NCBI GenBank assembly: GCA_022560715.1
Contig: JADFSQ010000041.1
Location: forward strand, 1 to 9,445
DNA: 9,445 nucleotides
Direction of reading: 5' to 3'
Source: Bacteroidota bacterium
Lineage (GTDB): Bacteria > Bacteroidota > Bacteroidia > Flavobacteriales > Flavobacteriaceae
Each line of letters opens with the position of its first letter. The stretch's first letter is position 1. Below, piece by piece: positions 1-7,649 of this stretch. A model generated the notes under the pieces. That model was not told the origin of the DNA. It did no database searches and worked only from the letters and a program-made list of their open reading frames with translations. The position numbers and the translations under genes are program-made.

Positions 1-584
1 CCAGAAGTTGGATTAGACATAGGAATACCATCAACCACATATAATGGTTGATTATTTCTTGTCGAGCTATTACCTCTTAAAGTTATTTTAACAGAGCCAC
101 CTACACCTGATGAGCTTCTATTAACTGTAACTCCAGCTACCTTACCAGACAAGCTATTAATAGGGTTAGATTGTTTTACCCTATTCAGTTCGTCTGCTTT
201 AATATCCTGAGCGGAATAAGTTAACGATTTTCTAGTCTTTTTAATACCGAGTGCAGTAACAATAACTTCTCCTAGTTGTTCGGCATCTTCTTCTAATTGT
301 ACATTAATTGTGCTAGAACTTCCTATTGTAATATTTACACTAGTCATTCCTATATAAGAAAAAACCAGTACATCACCTACAGAAGCTGTTAATGAGTAAT
401 TGCCATCAAAATCTGTTTGGGTACCGTTTGTAGTTCCTTCTACCAAGACATTTACTCCAGGAAGAGGGATGCCATCGATTTTTGAAGTTACGGTTCCATT
501 AATTTCTTTTTCCTGTGCAAAAGCTGTTTGAACGGTAAAAAATAAAAAAGAAATCAAGAAAGTCAATCGTAATTTGTGTTTCAT
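1..584 (-). CDS. SusC/RagA-family TonB-dependent outer-membrane receptor, N-terminal part (runs off left edge)
   Basis: Reading the minus strand from ATG at 584-582 gives 194 codons open to the window edge. Residues 1-24 form a signal peptide (MKHKLRLTFL..., hydrophobic core, AFA-Q cleavage site). Residues about 27-100 are a carboxypeptidase-regulatory-like beta-sandwich (INGTVTS, PLPGVNVLVEGT, TDFDGNYSL, FSYIGM). A TonB-box-like stretch (LGEVIVTALG, about 104-113) follows, and then the start of the plug domain (LSGKVAGVTV, ITLRGNSS, PLYVVDGIPM). This order is diagnostic of SusC-like receptors, which import oligosaccharides or peptides across the outer membrane with a SusD lipoprotein. Full members are about 1000 residues, so roughly four-fifths lies outside. 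The gene is divergent from the kinase operon. The substrate cannot be told from this part; a susD partner would be expected further left. Confidence 0.95.
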   Translation of the reverse strand, partial: MKHKLRLTFLISFLFFTVQTAFAQEKEINGTVTSKIDGIPLPGVNVLVEGTTNGTQTDFDGNYSLTASVGDVLVFSYIGMTSVNITIGSSSTINVQLEEDAEQLGEVIVTALGIKKTRKSLTYSAQDIKADELNRVKQSNPINSLSGKVAGVTVNRSSSGVGGSVKITLRGNSSTRNNQPLYVVDGIPMSNPTS

Positions 585-614
585 AATTCAATTGTTTAGT
601 CTTTAATTTGTACC

Positions 615-639
615 AATAGTATTTAATTAAATAGTATTT
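615..639. repeat. 10-bp direct repeat around a palindromic core, possible operator
   Basis: AATAGTATTT occurs at 615-624 and again at 630-639, a 15-bp period. Between them lies the palindrome ATTTAATTAAAT (621-632). LytTR-type regulators generally bind paired direct repeats, and such a regulator is encoded next door, so this may be an operator. In sequence this AT-rich, chance is a real alternative. Confidence 0.3.
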
Positions 640-693
640 TAAAAAAAAAATATCTAAACTACACGTTTTTACACATAGACAACAATTAATTGA

Positions 694-715
694 CGATAAA
701 TGATTTTCGATAAAT
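694..715. repeat. 8-bp direct repeat CGATAAAT, 14-bp period
   Basis: CGATAAAT occurs at 694-701 and 708-715, within the divergent intergenic region. The spacing is similar to that of the pair at 615-639, but the sequence is different. It could be a second regulator site or the remains of a duplicated site; there is no independent support. Confidence 0.25.
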
Positions 716-858
716 AAACAAATGTTGATTTAATTGTTATTTAACTATTTTATTGTTAAAATTGCTATGTATTTGTATAAAGATTAACATTTAACACGTC
801 TATTATCTCACTTTTAAAAAAAAGTATAAATAATACAATACCAACAAAGTACCATATT

Positions 859-1851
859 TTGTTTTGGTTGGTATACTTTACTTTCAATGTAATTAGATGG
901 GGAAGTTATTTTGATGATTATTGGTATTCGATAAAATCTAATTTGGTTGAGTTTCCAATTCATATCATTGTAGTTTACATTAATGTTTACTATTTAATAC
1001 CAAAATTCATTTTAAGAAAAAAGTATCTACAGTATTTAGGGTCAATAATCTTAATGTTGATTCTGGTATATTTAGTAAGAACAGGGTTAAATTATCTTTT
1101 GGTTACTAAAGAAATATGGCCAGAAGCTGAAGATTCAGGACGATTTCTTGAGCGAAATCATATTATTGCAGTAATTTTAGGAGAATTGTATGTTTTAGGA
1201 TTTGTTACTGCTATTAAATTATTAATTGACTGGCCTCTAGAATTAAAACGTAATGAAGACTTGGCCAAGCTTCAATTAAGTACGGAATTAAAATTTTTAA
1301 GAACACAAATTCAACCTCATTTCTTTTTTAATACTTTAAATAATTTATATGCACTAACTTTGAAAAAATCTGATGACGCTCCTCGGTTAGTCATTAAACT
1401 GTCAGATTTAATGCAATATGTTTTATATGAGGTAAATAGTTCAAAAGCAAGTTTGTTGCAAGAAATAAACCATATTAATAATTATCTTGATATAGAACAC
1501 ATAAGATTTAAAGATCGTGTAGAAACGGAAATGGATATTACAGGAGATATTGAAGATGTTGAGGTGCCTCCTCTATTATTCTTATCGTTTATAGAAAATT
1601 GTTTTAAACATGGCTTAAAAGAAAATGATAAAATTAAGATAAATATGAGTTTTGAAATTGTAAATAAAAAATATTTAGAATTTACACTTTCTAACAATTT
1701 TAATCCTAATTTAAATCAAGAAAATAAGCAAGGTATTGGGATAAAAAATACTGAAAGAAGATTAAAATTACTGTTCGCAAGTGATTTTATTCTAGAAACA
1801 AAAATGCAAAATAGCACGTATAATCTATTTTTAAAAATACCTGTGAGATGA
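859..1851 (+). CDS. LytS/YehU-type membrane sensor histidine kinase
   Basis: It senses an unknown signal and phosphorylates the adjacent LytTR regulator. The N-terminal third has several membrane segments (about residues 33-50, 59-80 and 104-123, counted from the TTG at 859, plus one at the very start). A short coiled linker (LELKRNEDLAKLQLSTELKFL) leads to a His_kinase domain with the motif QIQPHFFFNTLNNLYAL (phospho-acceptor His154). The HATPase region has its N-box in FIENCFKHG (about 244-252) and its G-box in GIGIKNTERRL (about 292-302). Length suits the family. The start is uncertain: 859 is a TTG, no in-frame ATG lies upstream, yet the frame stays open back to 781 and residues before the TTG (...IPTKYHIL) resemble the usual amphipathic N-terminus of these kinases. 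Its stop overlaps the regulator's start (ATGA), so the two are translationally coupled. Confidence 0.93.
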   Translation: MFWLVYFTFNVIRWGSYFDDYWYSIKSNLVEFPIHIIVVYINVYYLIPKFILRKKYLQYLGSIILMLILVYLVRTGLNYLLVTKEIWPEAEDSGRFLERNHIIAVILGELYVLGFVTAIKLLIDWPLELKRNEDLAKLQLSTELKFLRTQIQPHFFFNTLNNLYALTLKKSDDAPRLVIKLSDLMQYVLYEVNSSKASLLQEINHINNYLDIEHIRFKDRVETEMDITGDIEDVEVPPLLFLSFIENCFKHGLKENDKIKINMSFEIVNKKYLEFTLSNNFNPNLNQENKQGIGIKNTERRLKLLFASDFILETKMQNSTYNLFLKIPVR

Positions 1852-2564
1852 AAATTAAGTGTGTTATAATAGATGATGAATCTTTAGCAATTAATGTGAT
1901 TGAAAATCATTTAAAGAATTTTGATCATATAGAGGTTGTAGGCACTTTCACGAATCCATTAAAAGCGTACAGTACTTTAGAACAAGAAAAGATAGATGTT
2001 ATTTTTTTGGATATTAATATGCCACAGATGACTGGGTTTGCTTTTATTGAAAACTTAAGTCACAAACCATTAATTGTAATTACAACTGCTTATAGAGAAT
2101 ATGCTGTTAAAAGTTTTGAACTAAATGTTTTGGACTATTTGGTAAAGCCAATACCTTTTAATAGGTTTCTAAAAGCGATGAATAAGATTTATCAACAAAT
2201 TTATATTAGTAGTGCAAGTGGAGATTCTGGTTTACAAAATGAACCACATATTTTTTTAAAGGCTAACAAAAAGCTTATAAAAGTGAATCTTAATGATATT
2301 CTTTTTATTGAAAGCCTTAAAGACTATATAAAAGTAATTACTACACTTGGAGATTATGTGGTACATAAATCATTGACTGCAATTACCGAAGAGCTACCTC
2401 AATCTAATTTTATAAGAATACATAGATCGTATACAATTTCTATTAATAAAATTATTGCTTTAGAAGGGAATACTATAGAAATTTCCAATAGAAAAATTCC
2501 AATTGGTAGAAACTATTTGAAGCAAACCAAAGAACGTATATTAAACACTAAAGAAGACACGTAA
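1848..2564 (+). CDS. LytTR-family response regulator
   Basis: This is the DNA-binding partner of the kinase just upstream. Residues 1-120 are a receiver domain: acidic pair Asp9/Asp10, phospho-acceptor Asp55 in FLDINMPQMTG, Thr79/Thr80 in VITTAYREYA, and Lys100 in DYLVKPIPF. A short linker leads to a LytTR domain at about 133-232 (FLKANKKLIKVNLNDILFIES, IRIHRSYTISINKI, IPIGRNYL), which binds DNA through beta strands rather than a helix-turn-helix. All key receiver residues are present and the length (238) is normal. Overlap with the kinase and a 10-base gap to the symporter put it in the same operon. Likely targets are this operon and possibly the divergent susC-like gene; that is inference from position. 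Confidence 0.95.
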   Translation: MKIKCVIIDDESLAINVIENHLKNFDHIEVVGTFTNPLKAYSTLEQEKIDVIFLDINMPQMTGFAFIENLSHKPLIVITTAYREYAVKSFELNVLDYLVKPIPFNRFLKAMNKIYQQIYISSASGDSGLQNEPHIFLKANKKLIKVNLNDILFIESLKDYIKVITTLGDYVVHKSLTAITEELPQSNFIRIHRSYTISINKIIALEGNTIEISNRKIPIGRNYLKQTKERILNTKEDT

Positions 2565-2574
2565 ATAAATTATC

Positions 2575-4410
2575 ATGGTCGAATTATCTACAATAGATTA
2601 TATACTTATTATATCCTTTTTTACTATTACACTTTTAATTGGAATATGGGTATCCAAACAATCTGGGAAAAACTCTACAGAATTTTTCTTATCAGGAAGA
2701 AATATGCCTTGGTGGTTACTAGGTGTGTCTATGGTTGCAACAACATTTTCGACAGATACGCCAAATTTTGTAACTAATTTGGTTAGAGAAAATGGTGTTT
2801 CAGGAAATTGGGAATGGTGGGCATTTTTAATTACAGGATTATTAACCGTTTTTGTTTATGCCAAGCTTTGGAGAAAGTCTAATGTTACTACTGATATCGA
2901 GTTTTATGAATTGCGCTATGGTGGAAAACCAGCCAAGTTTTTAAGAGGGTTTCGTTCTATTTATTTAGGTGTGATTTTTAATATATTGGCAATGTCTGGA
3001 GTAACTCTTGCAGCTATAAAAATAGGAAGTATTATGCTAGGGTTAGACCCTTGGCAAACCGTCGTTAGTGCGGGATTAATAACAGTAACCTTTAGTGCTT
3101 TAGGAGGGTTTAAAGGTGTTATTTACACCGATTTTTTACTGTTTTTTGTAGCGATGGGTGGCTCTATTGGTGCAGCATATTTTTGTGTAAACTTACCTGA
3201 AGTTGGAGGTATTGGGAATTTAATAACGCATCCTAATGTAGTAGATAAGATTAATATTTTTCCAGATTTTAATAATAAGGAAATGTTAATCACTTTAATT
3301 ATTATTCCGTTAGCAGTGCAATGGTGGAGCTCATGGTTCCCAGGAGCCGAGCCCGGAGGAGGAGGTTATATTGCACAACGTATGTTGGCAGCAAAAGACG
3401 AAAATCACGCTATAGGAGCAACTTTTTTCTTCAATATCATGCACTATGCTTTGCGCCCTTGGCCATGGATTCTAGTTGCTTTGGCATCACTAGTTGTATT
3501 TCCAGATATTGCGAGTATTCAAGAAGCTTTTCCAAATATTACCGATGACAAATTAGGACATGATTTGGCGTATTCTGCGATGCTTACCAAATTGCCCAGT
3601 GGGCTATTAGGTTTAGTTTTGGCGTCACTAATTGCAGCATATATGTCAACCATTTCAACACACTTAAATTGGGGGTCTTCTTATATTGTTAACGATTTTT
3701 ACAAACAGCGAATTAACAAAGATGCTTCAGAGAAAAGACTAGTAGCAGTTGGAAGGTTATCAACTATAATATTAATGGTGTTTAGTGCAACACTCGCATT
3801 ATTTTTGCAAGATGCCATGCAAATATTTAAGTTTATTTTAATGTTTGGAGCAGGAACAGGATTGATTTTTATTTTACGTTGGTTTTGGTGGCGTATTAAT
3901 GCCTGGAGTGAAATTTCAGCGATGTTTTCTTCTGCAATAGTATCTGTGATATTTGGCTTTACAGCCATAGGAGATTGGCTTTTTACACACAACAACGATT
4001 TAGGAATTGAAGTAGAAGGTCTTTTACCAACCTATGCGAAATTTCCTATGGTAGTGTTAATAACTTCAATAATTTGGATAGTCGTAACATTTATGACCAA
4101 GCCTGAAACTAATAAAACGTTATTTGATTTTTACGAAAAGATACAACCTGGCGGTCCTGGTTGGAAAAAGACTATTGAAGACGCAAAAAGCGAAAATCAG
4201 GAAATTGTTACAGATAAACAACCATGGAGTGTTCCATCTGGAATATTAGCTATGATACTAGCCATGATTTTAATATACAGTACCATGTTTGCTACAGGTT
4301 ATTGGATTTATGGAGATTATAATTGGGCTATAGCCTTAAGTTTAATAGTAGTGGTTTCAGGATTTTTATTATCTAAAATGTGGAAAAAAATTAGGGTAAG
4401 TATTTTTTAA
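2575..4410 (+). CDS. Sodium:solute symporter (SSS family)
   Basis: An inner-membrane secondary transporter, expected to couple Na+ entry to uptake of a small solute. The 611-residue protein is mostly hydrophobic helices (about 13-15 by eye). SSS hallmarks include FFLSGRNMPWW (about 37-47), the early helix MVATTFSTDTPNFV, and SALGGFKGVIYTDFLLFF (about 174-191). An unusually Gly-rich loop PGAEPGGGGYIAQRML sits near residue 260. The C-terminal cytoplasmic loop FYEKIQPGGPGWKK is followed by two further helices, an extension common in Bacteroidota members. Substrate cannot be read from sequence: SSS members carry sugars, amino acids, sialic acid and other solutes. Placement between a two-component system and an HGSNAT-like enzyme favours a sugar or amino sugar. 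It starts 10 bases after the regulator and ends 2 bases before the next gene. Confidence 0.93.
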   Translation: MVELSTIDYILIISFFTITLLIGIWVSKQSGKNSTEFFLSGRNMPWWLLGVSMVATTFSTDTPNFVTNLVRENGVSGNWEWWAFLITGLLTVFVYAKLWRKSNVTTDIEFYELRYGGKPAKFLRGFRSIYLGVIFNILAMSGVTLAAIKIGSIMLGLDPWQTVVSAGLITVTFSALGGFKGVIYTDFLLFFVAMGGSIGAAYFCVNLPEVGGIGNLITHPNVVDKINIFPDFNNKEMLITLIIIPLAVQWWSSWFPGAEPGGGGYIAQRMLAAKDENHAIGATFFFNIMHYALRPWPWILVALASLVVFPDIASIQEAFPNITDDKLGHDLAYSAMLTKLPSGLLGLVLASLIAAYMSTISTHLNWGSSYIVNDFYKQRINKDASEKRLVAVGRLSTIILMVFSATLALFLQDAMQIFKFILMFGAGTGLIFILRWFWWRINAWSEISAMFSSAIVSVIFGFTAIGDWLFTHNNDLGIEVEGLLPTYAKFPMVVLITSIIWIVVTFMTKPETNKTLFDFYEKIQPGGPGWKKTIEDAKSENQEIVTDKQPWSVPSGILAMILAMILIYSTMFATGYWIYGDYNWAIALSLIVVVSGFLLSKMWKKIRVSIF

Positions 4411-4412
4411 AA

Positions 4413-5507
4413 ATGAGTGTAAAGCAACGCATAGAATCTGTAGATATTTTACGAGGATTTACTATCGTTGCAATGATACTTGTAAATACACCTGGAACAT
4501 GGAGTTATGGTTATGCACCTTTACGTCATGCTGAATGGAATGGATTAACACCCACCGATTTAATTTTCCCATTCTTTTTATTTATAGTAGGAATTTCAAT
4601 CTATTTCGCTTATAAAAATAAACCGAACACTAAGACAACTTATAAGAAGATTGTCATTAGGAGTTTAAAGATTATAGGACTTGGTTTATTTCTCAGTTTG
4701 TTTTTACCTTACTTACCCTTTGTAAAGGATTTTGAAATATTACGTTTTCATGGAGTACTGCAACGTATTGGTGTAGTGTTTTTAGTTTCTGCAATCCTCT
4801 TTCTTAACTATAAGTGGAAAACATTATTGGGTATCTGTATTTTCATTTTAATTTGCTATTGGCTGTTTCTTGGATTTGTTCCACTGCCAGATGGCACTTT
4901 GCCAACATTTGAAAGAGCTCCTAATAATTGGGCAAATTATATAGATTTTAATGTTTTAGGAGAACATATGTGGAAAGCCGATTATGACCCGGAAGGATTA
5001 TTAAGTACATTGCCTGCTATCGTTAGCTGTATATCAGGGATTTTAATTGGACGCATTTTAGATGGATTACAAAACAATATCAAATTATTGTTTGTGGTAG
5101 CTTTTATACTTCTAATTTCAGGTTATATAGTTAATATCTGGTTTCCAATTAATAAAGCCATTTGGAGCAGTAGTTTTGTTTTAGTCACAAGCGGTTGGGG
5201 AACATTAATATTAGCGATTATCTATTATCTAACAGATGTTCGGAAAATAAAATTTGGGTCTATTTTCAAGTACGTTGGTATGAATGCTATTACTATTTAT
5301 TTTATGTCCAGTTTTATTTCAAAAACCTTTTATTTAACAAAAGTGAATGATGCAAGTAATATACATTCCTATTTATATAATAATTTGTTTGTTCATTCTT
5401 TTTTATCGGATAAAATGTCACCATTATTATACGCTTTAGTAGTAGTAGCTTTTTATTTGGCACTTGGGTATGTTCTTTACAGAAAGAAAATATTTATTAA
5501 AGTTTAA
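4413..5507 (+). CDS. Membrane acyltransferase of HGSNAT/NagX (DUF5009) type
   Basis: A polytopic membrane protein of 364 residues with about 10 hydrophobic helices. The N-terminus ESVDILRGFTIVAMILVN is the conserved first helix of the heparan-alpha-glucosaminide N-acetyltransferase-like family. RHAEWNGLTPTDLIFPFFLF (about 38-57) corresponds to the human HGSNAT segment that carries the active-site histidine; His39 is retained here. In this family an acetyl group from cytosolic acetyl-CoA is passed across the membrane to a glucosamine-type amine. Bacterial relatives (NagX) sit in N-acetylglucosamine regulons and are often described as transport-associated proteins of unclear activity. It follows the symporter by 2 bases, suggesting joint work on the imported molecule. 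The family is well supported; the substrate and reaction in this organism are inferred. Confidence 0.88.
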   Translation: MSVKQRIESVDILRGFTIVAMILVNTPGTWSYGYAPLRHAEWNGLTPTDLIFPFFLFIVGISIYFAYKNKPNTKTTYKKIVIRSLKIIGLGLFLSLFLPYLPFVKDFEILRFHGVLQRIGVVFLVSAILFLNYKWKTLLGICIFILICYWLFLGFVPLPDGTLPTFERAPNNWANYIDFNVLGEHMWKADYDPEGLLSTLPAIVSCISGILIGRILDGLQNNIKLLFVVAFILLISGYIVNIWFPINKAIWSSSFVLVTSGWGTLILAIIYYLTDVRKIKFGSIFKYVGMNAITIYFMSSFISKTFYLTKVNDASNIHSYLYNNLFVHSFLSDKMSPLLYALVVVAFYLALGYVLYRKKIFIKV

Positions 5508-5515
5508 TTATTGAA

Positions 5516-6190
5516 ATGATTTCAAAAAAACAAATAGATTTTTTTGCTGCTGAAGGCTATTTGGTTGTAAAAAACTTAATTAGCAAAATAGAAGTGTCTT
5601 ATTATGAAGGTATATACACTTCGTTTTTAAATAACGACATTGATGCTTCGAAATACAGATCTGATCTTTCAGGGAATAAAGATTTTTCTATTGAGAAGAT
5701 TACTCAAATTATGGTTCCAAGCAAGATTTTCCCAGAACTTTTAGAAAAGCCTATCCACTTAAGAACACTACAAATTGCAAAAGCGCTATTGGGAGATGAT
5801 CTGGAATTAGATTTCGATATGTTAATCAATAAAGCACCTAATACAAATACTAAAACTCCTTGGCATCAAGATGCTGCGTATTGGATTGATATGCCTGATA
5901 AACGAGCTTTAAGCTGTTGGGTAGCTATCGATCAATCGTATAAAGAAAATGGATGTATGTGGTACACACCAAAATCACACTTAAAGAAAACATTACACCA
6001 TGAGCAAATAGGCAATAAAGGTGCTTTGAGGTGTAATGGTAGCCAAGAAAACTCGGTATATATAGAATTAGAACCTGGTTCTTGTGTGTTTCATCATAGT
6101 AATACATTATATTATAGTAGAGGGAATTCTACTAGTTTAAATAGTCGAAACCTTACTAACTTTATAATCATTTGTTTTACAATCCATTAA
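5516..6190 (+). pseudogene. PhyH-like Fe(II)/2-oxoglutarate dioxygenase, 3' end cut off by an insertion sequence
   Basis: The frame starts at ATG 5516, 8 bases after the acyltransferase stop. Native sequence runs to about 6141 (codon 209). The last 15 codons to the stop at 6190 are insertion-sequence DNA (SRNLTNFIIICFTIH). Phytanoyl-CoA dioxygenase family features are clear: an N-terminal helix IDFFAAEGYLVVKNLI, the metal-binding HxD pair in TPWHQDAAYW (His117, Asp119), and the distal histidine in GSCVFHHSNTLYYSRGNST (His193 or His194). In this family a 2-oxoglutarate-anchoring Arg and the last core strand follow directly after this point. Usual length is about 250-290 residues, so roughly 40-60 are missing. 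Activity is therefore unlikely. Before the insertion it probably hydroxylated a small molecule handled by this operon; the substrate is unknown. Confidence 0.85.
6142..6160 (+). repeat. Left terminal inverted repeat of the IS1182-like element
   Basis: TAGTCGAAACCTTACTAAC matches the reverse complement of the reconstructed right end (8717-8730 joined to 7591-7594): TAGTCGAACCTTAATAAC. The two differ by one extra A and one substitution. It begins inside codon 209 of the PhyH gene. Confidence 0.8.
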
Positions 6191-6264
6191 TGTCAATAAT
6201 ACATTATTTTTAGTGTTCTATATTGCAAGAAAAATCGTATTTTGTAGTGAAAACCTTGCAATAT

Positions 6265-7598
6265 ATGATAGGAAAAATAGCGAATCAAAATCAACAAAAT
6301 TTGTTTAGACCATTGCTCAAAGATTTTATTGATATGAGCCACGAATTAATTTTGTTAAGTGGCGCAATAGATTGGAAGTACTTTGAGAATAATTTTTCAC
6401 AGTACTATTCTGATACAGGACAACCAGCAATGCCCATCCGATTGATGGTAGGGAGTTTAATGCTAAAACGGATTTATATTTATCGGATGAGCGATTATGT
6501 GAAGTTTGGGCAATGAATCCCTACATGCAATATTTTTGTGGTATGGCTCATTTTGAGTATCAATTTCCTTGTGATCCAAGCGACTTTGTACACTTTAGAA
6601 ATCGTATAGGCGAATCAGGAGTCCAGAAGATATTTGCACATTCCGTCTCCCTTTTTGGTAAAGCGGCTAAAGAAAAAGTAATACTATCAGACACTACAGT
6701 GGCAGAGAACAATACTACGTTTCCTACCGATGCTAAATTAGCCAAGAAGATTATAGATAAGTGCAATGAAATATCCAGAATGGAAACTACAACCCAGCGA
6801 CAAACCTATGTAAGAATCTCAAAACAATTGTTAAGAGACACACATAATCGAAAACATCCAAAGAGGTATAAGAAAGCAAAGAAAGCGGATGCTAAACTAA
6901 AAACTATTGCGGGTCGATTACTTCGAGAATTGGAAAGAGAATTACCTGAACAGATTCTAGAAACCTACCAAGAACAGGTTGATTTGTATTATCGAATTTT
7001 ACATCAGAAGCGAACAGATAAAGACAAAATTTACAGTATTCACAAACCATTTACAGCCTGTATTGCTAAAGGGAAAGCACATAAACAATACGAATTTGGC
7101 ACTAAAATAGGACTGACTACTACCTCAAAAACACTAATTATCACAGCTATAAAAAGTTTTCAAGGCAATCCACATGACAGCAAAACAATAGAGCCGTTGT
7201 TGGAACAAATGCAATTCAATATTAATTATACGCCACAAGAAGTTATTTATGACCGAGGCGGGAAAGGCGTAAAACAAATAGGAAACACCAAAATATCTAC
7301 TCCAGATTACAGACCCTTAAAACAAGATACTGACTATCAAAAAAGAAGCAAAAGAAAAAAGTTTAGAAGAAGGGCAGCTATAGAGCCTGTTATTGGTCAT
7401 CTAAAAACAGATTTTAGGTTGAACCAAAACTACCTTTGGGGAGAAAACTCACCGCAAATCAATGCGTTTTTAGCTGCAACGGGGTGGAATCTTAAAAAGA
7501 TGATGAAACAACTCAAACAAGAATTCAGAAACTTGTTGTCAAATATTTTAAACTATATTTTTACGCTAAATTCCTTGAATCTAAAATGGGGTTATTAA
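6265..7598 (+). pseudogene. IS1182-family transposase, frameshifted near 6480
   Basis: DDE transposase of the outer IS. The first segment starts best at ATG 6265 (MIGKIANQNQQNLFRPLLK), not at the upstream in-frame TTG at 6223. It carries the InsH/DUF772 N-terminal domain (YSDTGQPAMPIRLMVGSLML). Around 6480 the conserved reading LKRIY-(N)LSDERLCEVWAMNPYM jumps from the frame of 6265 to that of 6513. This fits loss of a single base, probably one A in TTTATATTTATC. The first segment then ends in TGA at 6514-6516. The second segment, openable from ATG 6513, holds the catalytic triad: Asp in ILSDTTVAEN, Asp in VIYDRGGKGV and Glu in AAIEPVIGHLK (residues 60, 247 and 291 from the 6513 start). The stop at 7596-7598 lies at the junction with the nested IS. 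The product is probably inactive unless ribosomes shift. Confidence 0.88.
7593..7594. repeat. TA target-site duplication, left copy
   Basis: The TA here and the one at 8715-8716 flank the IS630-like element symmetrically, as expected for IS630/Tc1-mariner insertion. It falls within the penultimate codon (TAT) of the outer transposase. Confidence 0.65.
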
Positions 7599-7616
7599 GC
7601 AAGTGGTAATATAACG
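7595..7616 (+). repeat. Left terminal inverted repeat of the IS630-like element
   Basis: It begins TTAAGC and ends GTGGTAATATAACG. It pairs with 8693-8714 at 16 of 22 positions. Its first bases also supply the TAA stop codon of the outer transposase. Confidence 0.7.
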
Positions 7617-7638
7617 ATATAATTATTATATTTTTTGT

Positions 7639-7646
7639 ATCTTTGT
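7639..7646 (+). promoter_or_regulatory. TAnnTTTG-type -7 promoter box of the IS630-like transposase
   Basis: TATCTTTG is an exact match to the Bacteroidota -7 consensus TAnnTTTG. I see no clear TTTG -33 element at the proper distance upstream. The box ends only 3 bases before the ATG at 7650, so transcription would begin at or within the first codons. That implies a leaderless message or initiation at a later ATG. Confidence 0.5.
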
Positions 7647-7649
7647 TTG

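Larger units (their letters stand above)
585..858. promoter_or_regulatory. Divergent intergenic region between the susC-like gene and the kinase operon
   Basis: About 270 very AT-rich bases separate two divergent genes, so promoters for both directions should lie here. I found no exact copy of the Bacteroidota TAnnTTTG box on either strand; TATGTATTTG near 766-775 is a near miss with the wrong spacing. Two short direct-repeat pairs are visible (615-639 and 694-715). The run of ten A at 641-650 is not preceded by a hairpin and is not a terminator. The part from 781 is in frame with the kinase and may in fact be coding. Confidence 0.5.

Noticed and set aside
641..650. A10 run as a terminator for a minus-strand transcript
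   Set aside because: It is upstream of the minus-strand gene's start, not after a stop, and no GC-rich hairpin is next to it.
3321..3995. Short reading frames on both strands inside the symporter gene
   Set aside because: They lie wholly within a clear SSS coding sequence, with low-complexity or implausible composition; they are shadows of it.
6223..6264. Upstream in-frame TTG start for the IS1182-like transposase
   Set aside because: The 14 extra residues (LQEKSYFVV...) are not typical of the family, while MIGKIANQNQQ from ATG 6265 is the usual N-terminus.
6475..6516. Programmed ribosomal frameshift joining the two transposase segments
   Set aside because: No classic A6G-type or heptameric slippery sequence is present near the break, and IS1182-type transposases are normally encoded in one frame; a one-base loss is simpler.
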